Of a stretch of DNA of 64,000 nucleotides, positions 18,812-28,657 are shown piece after piece (the first letter of the stretch is position 1; every line of letters begins with the position of its first letter). The stretch is from Volvox africanus (taxonomy: Eukaryota > Chlorophyta > Chlorophyceae > Chlamydomonadales > Volvocaceae), in the NCBI GenBank assembly GCA_030268105.1, contig BSDZ01000004.1, positions 2,529,001 to 2,593,000 on the forward strand, read 5' to 3'. Under the pieces are notes generated by a model. That model saw only the letters and a list, made by a program, of their open reading frames with translations. It made no database searches and was not told the DNA's origin. The position numbers were made by a program, and so were the translations under genes.

Positions 18812-20012
18812 CCTAGCTAGCCAACCCGATTTCGTTGTAGCTGCTAGAGCGCCGGATAGAGGTCTTGAGACTGTTGGCGCGCGAGCCACTCAAGAGCCCC
18901 TTTTCCTTCAGACCCCTGCTCACTTAATTGTGCCGCATTCAGCAGTGAACACGAATATGGACAACACTGCTGGACCAAGGGTTCTGCCATTACCTCAAGC
19001 TCGAGGGCATGATGACATCCCTGAGGTGATGAGATTGTCGATTCCCGTTCCTAGGCTCAATATTTCGCTGACCGACAAGACACCAGGGCATAGCATAGCC
19101 GATGCAACTCGTGCGTACGTGCGTGACGCTAAAAAGTACCTCCAAGCTGTTCATGGTGGCGATAATGACGGTATCAGGTGTCTCTTCGTTGGTAACACCC
19201 TCGAGGGCGCAGCGAAGGACTGGTATCGCAATTGGACCAACGCCCGGGGCAGCTATACTTTTGACGAGTTAGTCGCCGCTTTGCTCGCACGATTCGCTAC
19301 TGAGGTTCAAGCACGCGATGTGGAAGCTCGTAACGTTTTGGCAGCCGGTAGCTACCACATGCGTCGGGATGAAAATGTACCTGCGTACCAGTCACGCTTC
19401 GAAGCACTTGTGACTCCCATTGCTGACCTCACCGAATCTGAGCGTGTCTTTTGGTTTAGGCGAGGCCTAACGAAACTTTTGGCTAAATGGTGCGCCACTG
19501 ACTTGGTTGGAGCGCAGATCAAGTCGTATGACGCGTTGGTCGCTTTTGCTAAGGGCGCGGAGATACGACTTCTTGCCGGCGAGGAAGAAGTCAAGTCTGC
19601 CCCTCGTGCAAATGCCGTGCAAGTGCAGGATCCGCTTGGGGAAGCTGTAGCTCTCGACCAGGACCTCGGCGCGACCCGCCCCACGCCTACTGCCGCGACG
19701 CAACGCAGCAACGGGCAACGCAAGGCGCGCGGGGGCGCTAGCTCGGGTGTCCGTGGTACAGGAGGAGCAGGTCCGAGCTCGGACCCAGCTAGGAACAGGA
19801 AGCGTGGTGGTGCGCCGTCGTCGGCAGCCGCACAGCGTTCCGACCCCAACGCGAAGCGTACTCGTACGGATGACACATTTATGCCAAAATGGAATTGCAA
19901 TCGTTCCGAATTCGAGCGTCGAAAATTGGCCAACGTTTGTCTACGGTGTGCGGAGAGCCATTCTACGAAGGATTGCCCTCTAATGCCGCCGTTTGTACCT
20001 CAGCCGAAATAG
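18777..20012 (+). CDS. Chromovirus A Gag (411 aa)
   Basis: Structural capsid protein of the virus-like particle. The central region holds the retrotransposon-gag fold (IPEVMRLSIPVPRL, FVGNTLEGAAKDWYRNW, ENVPAYQSRFEALVTPI). A basic linker (RKRGG) and a short zinc knuckle CLRCAESHSTKDC follow (CX2CX3HX4C, one residue shorter than the classic spacing). The frame ends in TAG at 20,010-20,012, and pol continues in the same frame directly after it. The first ATG at 18,777 overlaps the end of ORF0. Cell location would be cytoplasmic particles. Confidence 0.85.
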   Translation: MSAEHDDTPHTSLASQPDFVVAARAPDRGLETVGARATQEPLFLQTPAHLIVPHSAVNTNMDNTAGPRVLPLPQARGHDDIPEVMRLSIPVPRLNISLTDKTPGHSIADATRAYVRDAKKYLQAVHGGDNDGIRCLFVGNTLEGAAKDWYRNWTNARGSYTFDELVAALLARFATEVQARDVEARNVLAAGSYHMRRDENVPAYQSRFEALVTPIADLTESERVFWFRRGLTKLLAKWCATDLVGAQIKSYDALVAFAKGAEIRLLAGEEEVKSAPRANAVQVQDPLGEAVALDQDLGATRPTPTAATQRSNGQRKARGGASSGVRGTGGAGPSSDPARNRKRGGAPSSAAAQRSDPNAKRTRTDDTFMPKWNCNRSEFERRKLANVCLRCAESHSTKDCPLMPPFVPQPK

Positions 20013-23000
20013 GGGCTTGCCCGGGTTCCTGTGGAGGGGGCACCACCCGGGATTTCTGAACTAACGCGTGGTCGGTGGTCATCCTTACGGCCAGCCGTTA
20101 AGGCATTGTTGCCTTGTGTACTTGGACACATCGAGCGAGTCATTGCGCGACGCATCACGCTTGACGGACGCACGGGACTTCTCTGCTTCGACCCGTTGTG
20201 TAATTTGTTTACACCTCACCGTCCCCTGTCGTCTATCGATCTGTCTAACCACGTGGTTTTGTTCATCCCCTCGTCTCTGCGTGAGATGTCGGAACAGTTG
20301 GCCATATACAGGAGATGTAGGCGTCAATATCCAGGCACTGCCGCATGTGTATTACTCCCTGCTTTCTGTCGGCGCAAGGCAGAGGCATCGTTAAGGGGTA
20401 TGCGGCATGTCCACCGGTTCGAGCCGGGCACCGTTTTGTTTAATGGTGTGGATTGGGAGGGTACGCTGGCTCCGTGGCCATGCCTATCCTACTCGGTTGA
20501 CGTTTGGTACGAAGCTCCTGATGGGGGTGCCGTTGGTTACGGACCCGCCTTAAGTGCACTGACGTTGTCTGCTGGGCAGTCGCTCGTAGATAACCGTGTC
20601 CCTGTGGTTCAGATCGGTTTGAATGGCCGTACTCTGAAGGCACTTGTTGACACCGGTGCCAGCGACGACTTCATCTCTGTCGCAGAGGTGAATGCGCTGG
20701 GGTTGTCCCCAGAGTCGTCTGATTGTCCACAGGTTACCCTTGCTGACGGGGGTAAGCATCCCATCGTGGGCAGGATTACCCTTAGCCTATCGTTAGGCCC
20801 TTTGCGTGTTGTGACCCGGCCGTACGTGCTGCAGGGCTTAGCAGAGACTGCACCGTACATAATGGGGTCGTCGACATTACGACAGTACCGCGCGCGCATC
20901 GACATGGAGACCGCAACCCTGCATATGTGCAAGGGTACTCTGTCGATTAAGGTACCTTTCCTGTCGTTCGAACATGTCACACCAAAGGAGGGCGAAACTG
21001 AGGCGGTGCCTATGGTTAATTTCGCTGTGACCGCAATGGCCGCGCGAATCGAACCAGAGCTAGTCGGGCGTAAGGAGGCCGTCCGTTTGTTACGGAAGGG
21101 TGCCCACGGACTGCTTTTAAGGCCGCGGGTGAGCTGTTGTGTCACCACTGCGCAGATTTCTGCGGATCCTGAGGTTGAGGCCCTACTGTCGCAGTATGAG
21201 GACGTCTTTAAAGATATCCCTGGCCTACCACCTATGCGTCCTGTTGATCACACAATCCCTCTCATGCCTGGAGCGCAGCCTACAGCCCGGCCAATGTACA
21301 GGTTGAGTCCATTGGAGCTGGATGAGGTAAAGCGCCAGGTGACGGATTTGCTCGCGAAGGGTATGATACGCCCCAGCACATCCCCGTTTTCTGCACCGAT
21401 TTTGTTTGTCGGTAAGAAGGATGGGACCTTGCGCATGTGAATTGATTACCGGGGGTTAAATGCGAATACAGTGAAAAATCGCTACCCTTTGCCACGCGTT
21501 GACGACCTGTTGGATAAGCTGAAGGGCTCGGCTTATTTTTCCTCAATTGACTTACAACAGGGCTACAATCAGATTCGCATCGCTGCCTCTGATATCCCGA
21601 AAACCGCTTTTCGGACGCCCTTTGGTCACTTTGAGTATACGGTCCTATCATTTGGTTTGACTAATGCCCCTGCGACGTTCCAGGCGGTTATGGACCGAAT
21701 GTTTAGGCCGTTTATCGACAGGTTCGTTGTTTGCTACCTGGATGACATCTTGGTATATTCTAAGACGCGCGAGGAGCACTTGGAGCATCTTCGGCTCGTG
21801 CTCGACGTTATGAGGCGGGAGCAATTGTTTGCTAAACGCGCCAAATGCTTTTGGGCGCAGCCTCAGGTGGAATATTTGGGCCACATTGTGTCGGCCACCG
21901 GTGTGAAGATGGACCCGCGGAAGGTCGCCGTGGTTCGCGATTGGCCCGCGCCTCAGAACCTCACGGAGCTGCGTAAGTTCCTTGGCTTGACCAATTATTT
22001 CCGAAAGTTCATTGAAAAATATTCCATCATTGCGGCCCCGCTTACTAACTTAACTCGCAAAGGCGTTTTCGTTTCGCTCGAGTCGTGGACGTCGCAATGC
22101 CAGCGGGCATTCGAAGAGCTCAAACGAATCATTGCCGAAGATGTCACCCTTGCATTCCCTGATTACTCGTTGCCATTTCGTGTTGAGGTAGTGTCTGATG
22201 CCTCAATATTTGGAAGCGGCGCTGTATTGTTACAGGAAGGGCGACCGATCGCCTTCACGAGTAAGAAGTTTTCTGGTGCGGAGATTCGCTACACCACCGG
22301 GGAACAGGAGCTTCTGGCCGTGCTGCATGCTTTAAAGGAATGGCGCTGTTACCTCGAGGGACGCCCGTTTACTTTAAAGACTGACCATAAGCCCCTAACG
22401 TTTTTGCAAAAGCGTTCCGACGTTGAACCGCCGTCAAGCTAGGTGGATGGAATATCTAGCTAGGTTCAACTGCACCTGGGAGTATATTTCTGGTAAATTG
22501 AATATTGCCGATGCTCTCAGTCGACATCCGTCGCTACACGCTGCAATTTTGGCAGCGCCCGTCGTGCGGCCGCGTAGCGAGGAGGTTCCGATCGCGACGG
22601 ACCTCGCGGAGCGGTTGAAGGCTGCCTACAGCGCAGACGCCTGGTTCGCGGACCCGGCTAATGTAGAAAACCTTCACAAGCAGAATGGCCTTTGGCTACG
22701 GACGGAGGGTGCAGCTACGCAAATCGTCGTTCCGAACGACGACGCGCTACGCTACGACATCCTTGCGCGGTTCCACGAGGACCCGTTAGCAGGACACCCT
22801 GGTAGCAAGCGATTGATCGACTTGGTGCAACGTTCCTTTTGGTGGCCTCGTTTGGCTAAGGATGCGGCGAACTTCGTCCAGACATGCAGTCTGTGCCAGC
22901 GCAATAAGGCTTTGTCCGGTAAGGGCCATGGGTTGTTGCAACCGTTGCCTGTCCCGGATGCGCCTTGGGAAAGTGTTTCCATGGACTTCGTAGTCGCGCT

Positions 23001-24075
23001 GCCCAAAACTGAGGGGGGATACGATGCGGTGTTCGTAATGGTCGATCGTCTGACTAAGATGGTTCACCTAGCACCATGCACATCATCCTGCACGGCTGAG
23101 CAAACCGCACGTTTGTTTTTCGATAATGTGGTTCGGTTACACGGGATTCCCAAAAATGTGATCTCGGACCGCGGTGGACAGTTCACGTCTAAGTTTTGGG
23201 AAGCGCTCTGCAAACTAGTTGGCATGCGCGTCAACCTGAGCACAGCGTATCACCCGCAGACTGATGGTCAAACCGAACGCACAAACCGCACGTTGGGTGA
23301 TATGTTGCGCAATTATGCTGGTCGCACACCACTCGTTTGGGATACGTATTTGACTGCGGCAGAATTTGCGCTTAACAATGCTGTTAATCGCTCTACAGGC
23401 AAAAGTCCGTTCTTTCTTAACTACGGATTTCATCCCGCGCTACCCGTGTGGCGTGAGTTGGAAGTGAACGTGCCTGCTGCTAAACTTTTTGCCAAGTCTT
23501 TTATGTCCCGAATCACAGACGCGAAGTCGTGTTTGGACGCGGCGCAGCAACGAACGACGGAATACTATAACAAATCCAAGCAGGATGTGACGTTTTCGGA
23601 GGGGCAACTCGTGTTGCTAAGCACCAAGAACTTGCGTTCCTTGGCCGACGGATCCCGAAAACTCTTACCCCGTTGGATTGGTCCGTATCCTGTCGTGCGC
23701 ATGGTTGGGAATGTGGCTGTGGAACTTGCATTGCCCACTGATATGACCATTCACCCCACGTTTCACGTATCGCTTGTTCGTCCGTATCGTAGTACGGAAC
23801 CCGTCCCTGAGCCTGCTAACGCCCCCGCAGCGATCGAACCAGTTCCCGAGACCTGGATCACTGGTAAACAGAAGTTTTACGATGTGGAGCGGGTGTTAGA
23901 TTATCGCGCGCGTCGTGTGGGCCGACACCGACGTAAGCGAACAGTACACGAGTACTTGGTTAAATGGACAGGGTATACCGACGAGCACAACTCATGGGAA
24001 CCGGCACGCAACTTCTCACAGGACATGAAACCCCTGCTCGAAGAAGCCCGCAAACGTGCCACGCAAGCCCAATGA
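20013..24075 (+). pseudogene. Chromovirus A Pol, broken by one stop and one frameshift
   Basis: Same frame as gag after the TAG. Aspartic protease is at LVDTGASDDF (about 20,645). Reverse transcriptase is recognised by FVGKKDGTLRM, NRYPLPRVDDLL, LQQGYNQIRI and catalytic YLDDIL. RNase H has VSDASIFGSG and LKTDHKPLTFL. Integrase has an H-H-C-C finger (ending CSLCQRNK) and D-D-E in MDFVVALPK, SDRGGQF and QTERTNRTLG. A GPY/F-type module (RWIGPYPVV) and a C-terminal chromodomain (ERVLDYR … VKWTGYTDEHNSWEP) follow. A TGA at 21,438-21,440 replaces the Cys codon seen in element E, and a single-base frameshift lies near 22,420. The chromodomain would target insertion to modified histones, which may explain nesting in silent repeats. 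Confidence 0.9.
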
Positions 24076-24134
24076 CCCCTGCAGTCGATGCTGTATGATG
24101 CAGCGAGGACGCTGCATACGGGAGGGGGGATAAT

Positions 24135-24958
24135 TGTTGTGCTACGGTTCATTTCCCGCCGACGCGTAGGTCGACGCGATCCTACGAGGCGAAGTGCTTT
24201 TGTGATGAACGCATTACATATGAATGAATCTATATGATATAAATGTATTCGCATACATTTATATATGCATCTGGCATGTTGTCATTATCCATCGCGACAT
24301 CGCATCATGGCAAATCCGCCTAGCATGCATGAATGACAGAATCATTGAAGTGCGCATTATACTCGTGCTACGAAACGATAAGTAATATTATCTGATATAA
24401 TATTACTTCATTACAGCACACGTTGAGAGCGCCGCACTCGTCGCGATGCATGCCCTGCAACCGGATATCGCTATCCGGACCCTTGCATCATGCGAATGCC
24501 GGAAAGGCTTATACGTTGTTATGCGTAGACATCGCCTAAGCGCAGTAGGGTTGTCACATCTAGGATCGGCCTCCTAATGTGAATCGTACGGCACTGCGAT
24601 GCTGCGAGTATAACAGATGCGAGGACGGCTAAGCTAGACAAGACATTTGATACCGGAGAACACTTGTGTGTTCTACATTACTATTACTATACGATACTCT
24701 ACTTAGCCCGAGCTAAGCCTGAACTTCGCTAATCACCGCCGCGTGATGATTACTTGCTTCCGGCGCTGACGGCGATTTCGTCCATTGCATCATTCTGATC
24801 TGTAAGACCGTAAGTTATATCTCTCTTCGTCTTGAAGTCTTCCGCTGTCTCTGTTTGCTCTCGCTTGCCTTGCTGTACTTGCAAGTGCTCGCGCATCGGT
24901 GTCGATAGTCTCCAGACGTGCAGATACTCATGAGCAAACGCGAACGAGAGGTACAACA
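24135..24958 (+). repeat. A 3' LTR
   Basis: 824 bp and nearly identical to the 5' LTR. The polypurine tract GGAGGGGGGATAAT (24,121-24,134) precedes it. Confidence 0.93.
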
Positions 24959-25290
24959 CGGGGTCTGACGGCAGACTTCTAATTTGCAACTGAAGATCAT
25001 TGTAAGTTGAATCTTTCCTTATCTTTAAGTCTTCCGCTGTCACGTTGCTTGCACTGAAGTGTCTTGCTGTTCGTAAGTACCATGCACCTGTAGCTAATAC
25101 TCAGACGTGCAGAATCAGTGCATGATCAAAGAAGGAAGGATACAACAATTAGCTAGATATACTCGAATATATCATGCCAATATATTTATATCATGCTTCA
25201 TAATGCTCGAATGTAGTGCGGCCTACTTCGGTGCAAACCGTGATCGAACCGGCATACAACACAAGTGACTGACCAGACTAAGAAAGTGAT

Positions 25291-25706
25291 TGTAACAGAG
25301 GGGTCGCGTAGCTGTTAGGTGTAGCTATAATGGCGAGTCATGGTGCCATAGGGCACAAGGTGTAGGGATTACTCCGTGTAGATTACATTATAGTAGTATC
25401 TTATAATAGAAGAAGAATGTAATTGGAAGTGTCTGTCTCAATTATCCAGGCGCCTTCAATAGCGCTGCCTGGCTCATAAAGGGCCTTACATCTGTTCAAA
25501 ACTGGCGCGCATTCTACAACTGACATCGTTGTACGAATGCTCGCATGCAAGTAGTCCCATGCGACTTGTCCAAGTTCTATGCGTTAGATCTATTATAACT
25601 AAACTATTATTACGCAATTAAGTTATTGTCATAAACAACCAAATTACGACAAGTCAGTTTCACAAGTCAGTTTCAATTGCGCTTCTGCGCCATTCGCCCT
25701 GTTACA
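25291..25706 (-). repeat. LTR of a different gypsy family (G)
   Basis: 416 bp with matching termini TGTAACAG…CTGTTACA, unlike the TGTTGTA family. A purine tract lies just inside it on the minus strand (GGAGGGGGGATGG, about 25,707-25,719), so this is the 3' LTR of a minus-strand element. Confidence 0.7.
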
Positions 25707-25827
25707 CCATCCCCCCTCCACAAAGGGTTGCGTCCCCGCAACTCTAATTCCAGCGCTCCACAAAGTGGTAGGTACCAGGCGTGTTGGAATGACCAAGGGT
25801 CTAGTTACGTTTGCGAAAACTGCTGCA

Positions 25828-26073
25828 TCACTGCCGGGTGTTGGCCACAGAATGGGGGTGGTCGCGTTTGTACTGCGCGATCAGTTCCGGGACATCCTCC
25901 AGTAGGGTAGCTTCATCAATGAATATGTTCTCGGACTCGTCATAGCCCTTGAACTTGACACCATATGTGACGCGACCAGTGATGGGGGTGATTTGGCGGC
26001 TGACAATGGCCTCCACATGCCACCACAGGTCTCCAGTGGAGTTGACGAAGGGCTCAGGTGTGGCTTGGGCCAT
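25828..26073 (-). pseudogene. Element G chromodomain remnant
   Basis: About 80 residues with a chromodomain pattern (WWHVEAIVSRQ, YGVKFKGYDESEN, PELIAQYKRDH) that differs from the A/D/E chromodomains. It is the C terminus of another chromovirus whose remaining body is missing. At about 26,152 it abuts the truncated LTR of element E. Confidence 0.7.
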
Positions 26074-27573
26074 GGCTCAGTCTGGAAAAGCGTCGTCCGC
26101 CATCCTGAATGGGCGGAGTTGCCTCATGTTGACGACCGGGTGAATGCACAAGTAATCCGTGATATTAATGGATGCAACACATGCAATATGCAAAGGTCCA
26201 AATATCGATATTTGGTTGCCGACCGAACCATCAGGATCGTTGCGTTCTCGCATACGCGTATGGTTTATGACGTAAATGAGGTAATAACATTTAAAGTATT
26301 ATTACGTGATATATTATGCTCATAGATAGGTCACGCCTTAATATCAGCCTCGAGTAAAACATGTTGACCGACAGCGTGATGTCATAGATGATAATGCGAC
26401 ATGCCTGATTAGCTAGATATACTTGAGTATATCATGCTAATATGATTATATCATGCTTCATAATGCTCGAATGTATTGTGGCCTGTTTCGGTGTGAACGG
26501 TGATCGAACCGGCGTACAACAACTATCCCCCCTCCCGTATGCAGCGTCCTCGCTGCATCGAACAGCATCGACTACAGGAAATACTGGGTCTGCGTGGCAC
26601 GGAGACGAGCTTCCTCCAATAGGGGCTTCATTTCTGGCGAGAAATTACATGTCGGCTCCCAAGAGTTGTGCTCGCTAGAATAGCCAGTCCACTTGACCAG
26701 ATACTCGTGCACCTTCCGCTTTTGTCGCTGTCAACCTATACAACAAACCCGATAATCCAGTATCCGTTCCACATCCTACACCTTTTGTTTGCCTGCGATC
26801 CAGGTCTCAGGACCGGGGTCCATTACTGCAGGGGCATGGGTGTCGTTTGTAACAGGTACTGCACCACAATAAGGACGGATGACGTTGTTGTGCCGCGTCC
26901 AAACATGCCTTCACGTCTGTCATGCGGAATAGGAACGACTTGGCAAAGGTTTTAGCCGCCGGGATAGTTATCTCCAACTCTCGCCACACGGGTAGCGCAG
27001 GATGGAATCCATAATTCAGAAAGAAAGGGCTTTGACCTGTTGAGCGGTTAACAGCGTTGTAAAGCGCGAATTCTGCCGAAGTTAGAAATGTATCCCAAAT
27101 GGAGGGTGTGCGTCCCGCGAAATTCCTTAACATATCACCCAACGTGCGATTTGTGCTTTCGGTTTGCCCATCGGATTGTGGATGATATGCTGTGCTCATA
27201 TGAACGCGCATACTGATGAGTTCACATAGCGCTTCCCAAAACTTAGACGTGAATTGACCGCCACGATCGGATATCACATTCTTAGGAACGCCATGCAATC
27301 GAACCACGTTATCGAAAAATAATTGTGCTGTTTGCTCAGCGGTGCAAGACGAGGTGCAGGGGGCTAAGTGAACCATTTTGGTCAAGCGATGGACCATAAC
27401 GAATACAGAGTCATATCCCCCCTCAGTTTTGGGCAGCGCGACTACGAAGTCCATTGAAACACTTTCCCAAGGGGCATCTGGTATATGTAAAGGTTGTAAT
27501 AAACCCAGACCCTTACCGGATAGTGTTTTGTTGCGCTGACATAAACTGCACCTTTGCACAAAGTTTTCCGCAT

Positions 27574-28657
27574 TTTTTTGTTGCTGCACTATATTTAACT
27601 GGTAACTAAATTAGCGATATTTTCCACTAAACAATAACTAGACTACCAATCGGTTTTGTTCAATTATAAGTTATTGATGATATATCCTCTAATAATAATG
27701 GTATTGATTTAACTGTCAATATTTAATTGTTCATAACAGTTCTAGAAGATTTTACCGACATAATAGTTACAAGTAAAAGAGGTGCAAATCTTCTCCCCGT
27801 TGACGAAGGGATAAAAAATGTCTGGGTAGTGGGGGATACTAGCACAGAAATAGCATTCAAAAAGGTTATAATGTTCAATGTCCTTTTTGGATAAGGCACG
27901 AATCAAGGTTTCCTTGATTGCCTTTGGGGTGATATCGCCAAGGAGCTTAACCATATAGACCATATTTCACTCATAACTGACTGGCTTTAAATTGAATAAC
28001 GGGAAAAGCCCAGATAGTGGTAGAAATGGTATGTCCTTAAATAATTTTTGTCAGCTTCTTGTGGTGCTAGTGTTTCCACAGAAATAGTTCTAGCTCCTCT
28101 GACATTTGCCTGATAAAATGCTGATTCTGCCAAGATTTTTCCAATACCTTGCCCGTGTAATTTTTGTAACACAGCCATCACAAACAAGAATTAGGTATTA
28201 GAAGAACTACTCTGTATATATCTAACCCGATTGAGTTAATTGGATAGCGAAGGTTATAGCATTCAAGAAATCATCAAATTGTTTAATTACTTTTCGTAAG
28301 TTACGTTTAAAATTTGCCCAGAAAATAACGAAGAAATTACCGTAATATAACTTACTAACTATACTAAGGGAACCAGAAGTAAATATTAACCTTACAGAAT
28401 GTATTACAACTGAAGCTTTTCCCATATGGTTTGTTATAGCAGTTAAAGCATTAGCATATAAAAAATTAAAACATAAAATAACCTATATCCCTCTAAAAAT
28501 CTAGCTTCTAGCACTTACATTAATTGGCAACTCGCGTTATATATAAATAGACTCTATTTGTAAATACTACTATTGTCCTATTTCTGAAATATTTATATTA
28601 CTAGCTTCACCTAAAGCATCCTTACTAATAGGCTTCATATTAGAAGTTTTTAAATTT
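27574..28657. other. Second bacterial-type insertion (1,084 bp) inside the E integrase
   Basis: AT-rich DNA placed between the codons of the integrase zinc finger. Joining 27,573 to 28,658 restores the frame (…PRVVK-D-AENFVQRC…) with no base lost and no duplication. It holds broken frames on both strands. One is an acetyltransferase piece (27,987-28,187, minus). Another minus frame (27,742-27,963) is unrecognised. A plus-strand C-terminal fragment (about 28,360-28,503, with ECITTEAFPIWF) and a minus-strand fragment at the right edge (KPISKDALGEASN) complete it. No gene is complete. Composition resembles the larger block at 854-10,844. A rickettsial source is inferred. Confidence 0.75.
27987..28187 (-). 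pseudogene. GNAT-family acetyltransferase fragment
   Basis: About 65 residues with the acetyl-CoA-binding motif A pattern (LHGQGIGKILAE, fitting Q/RxxGxG/A) and a following YHFYHYLGF, typical of the C-terminal half of GNAT N-acetyltransferases. The N-terminal half is missing or frameshifted. It lies in the second bacterial-type insert and is not expected to be active. Confidence 0.6.

Larger units (their letters stand above)
17487..24958 (+). mobile_element. Near-intact chromovirus A (Ty3/gypsy with chromodomain)
   Basis: A complete 7,472-bp element. The two 824-bp LTRs (17,487-18,310 and 24,135-24,958) differ at only about two positions by eye (near 17,523/24,171 and 17,690/24,338). A perfect target duplication CGGGG lies at 17,482-17,486 and 24,959-24,963. 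The order is PBS, spliced leader ORF, gag, in-frame TAG, protease, RT, RNase H, integrase, chromodomain, purine tract. It is young but apparently dead, because pol has one nonsense codon and one frameshift. Confidence 0.95.
16856..25147 (+). repeat. Solo LTR (plus orientation) inside the D LTR, itself split by element A
   Basis: Segments 16,856-17,486 and 24,964-25,147 (after the duplicated CGGGG) make one LTR, TGTTGTACGCC…GGATACAACA. It is flanked by a perfect 5-bp duplication ATTAG (16,851-16,855 and 25,148-25,152). No coding body of its own is present, so it is a solo LTR left after LTR-LTR recombination. Confidence 0.85.
12527..25261 (-). mobile_element. Degenerate chromovirus D (host of two later insertions)
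   Basis: A minus-strand Ty3/gypsy element. The 3' LTR is at 12,527-13,238, the body at 13,239-16,435, and the 5' LTR at 16,436-16,855, continuing at 25,153-25,261. Flanking 5-mers are CAAGA (12,522-12,526) and CAAGT (25,262-25,266). The 5' LTR is split by a solo LTR with a perfect ATTAG duplication. The body keeps gag, part of protease and the chromodomain, but reverse transcriptase, RNase H and most of integrase are deleted. The two LTRs differ by large internal deletions, so D is old. Confidence 0.85.
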
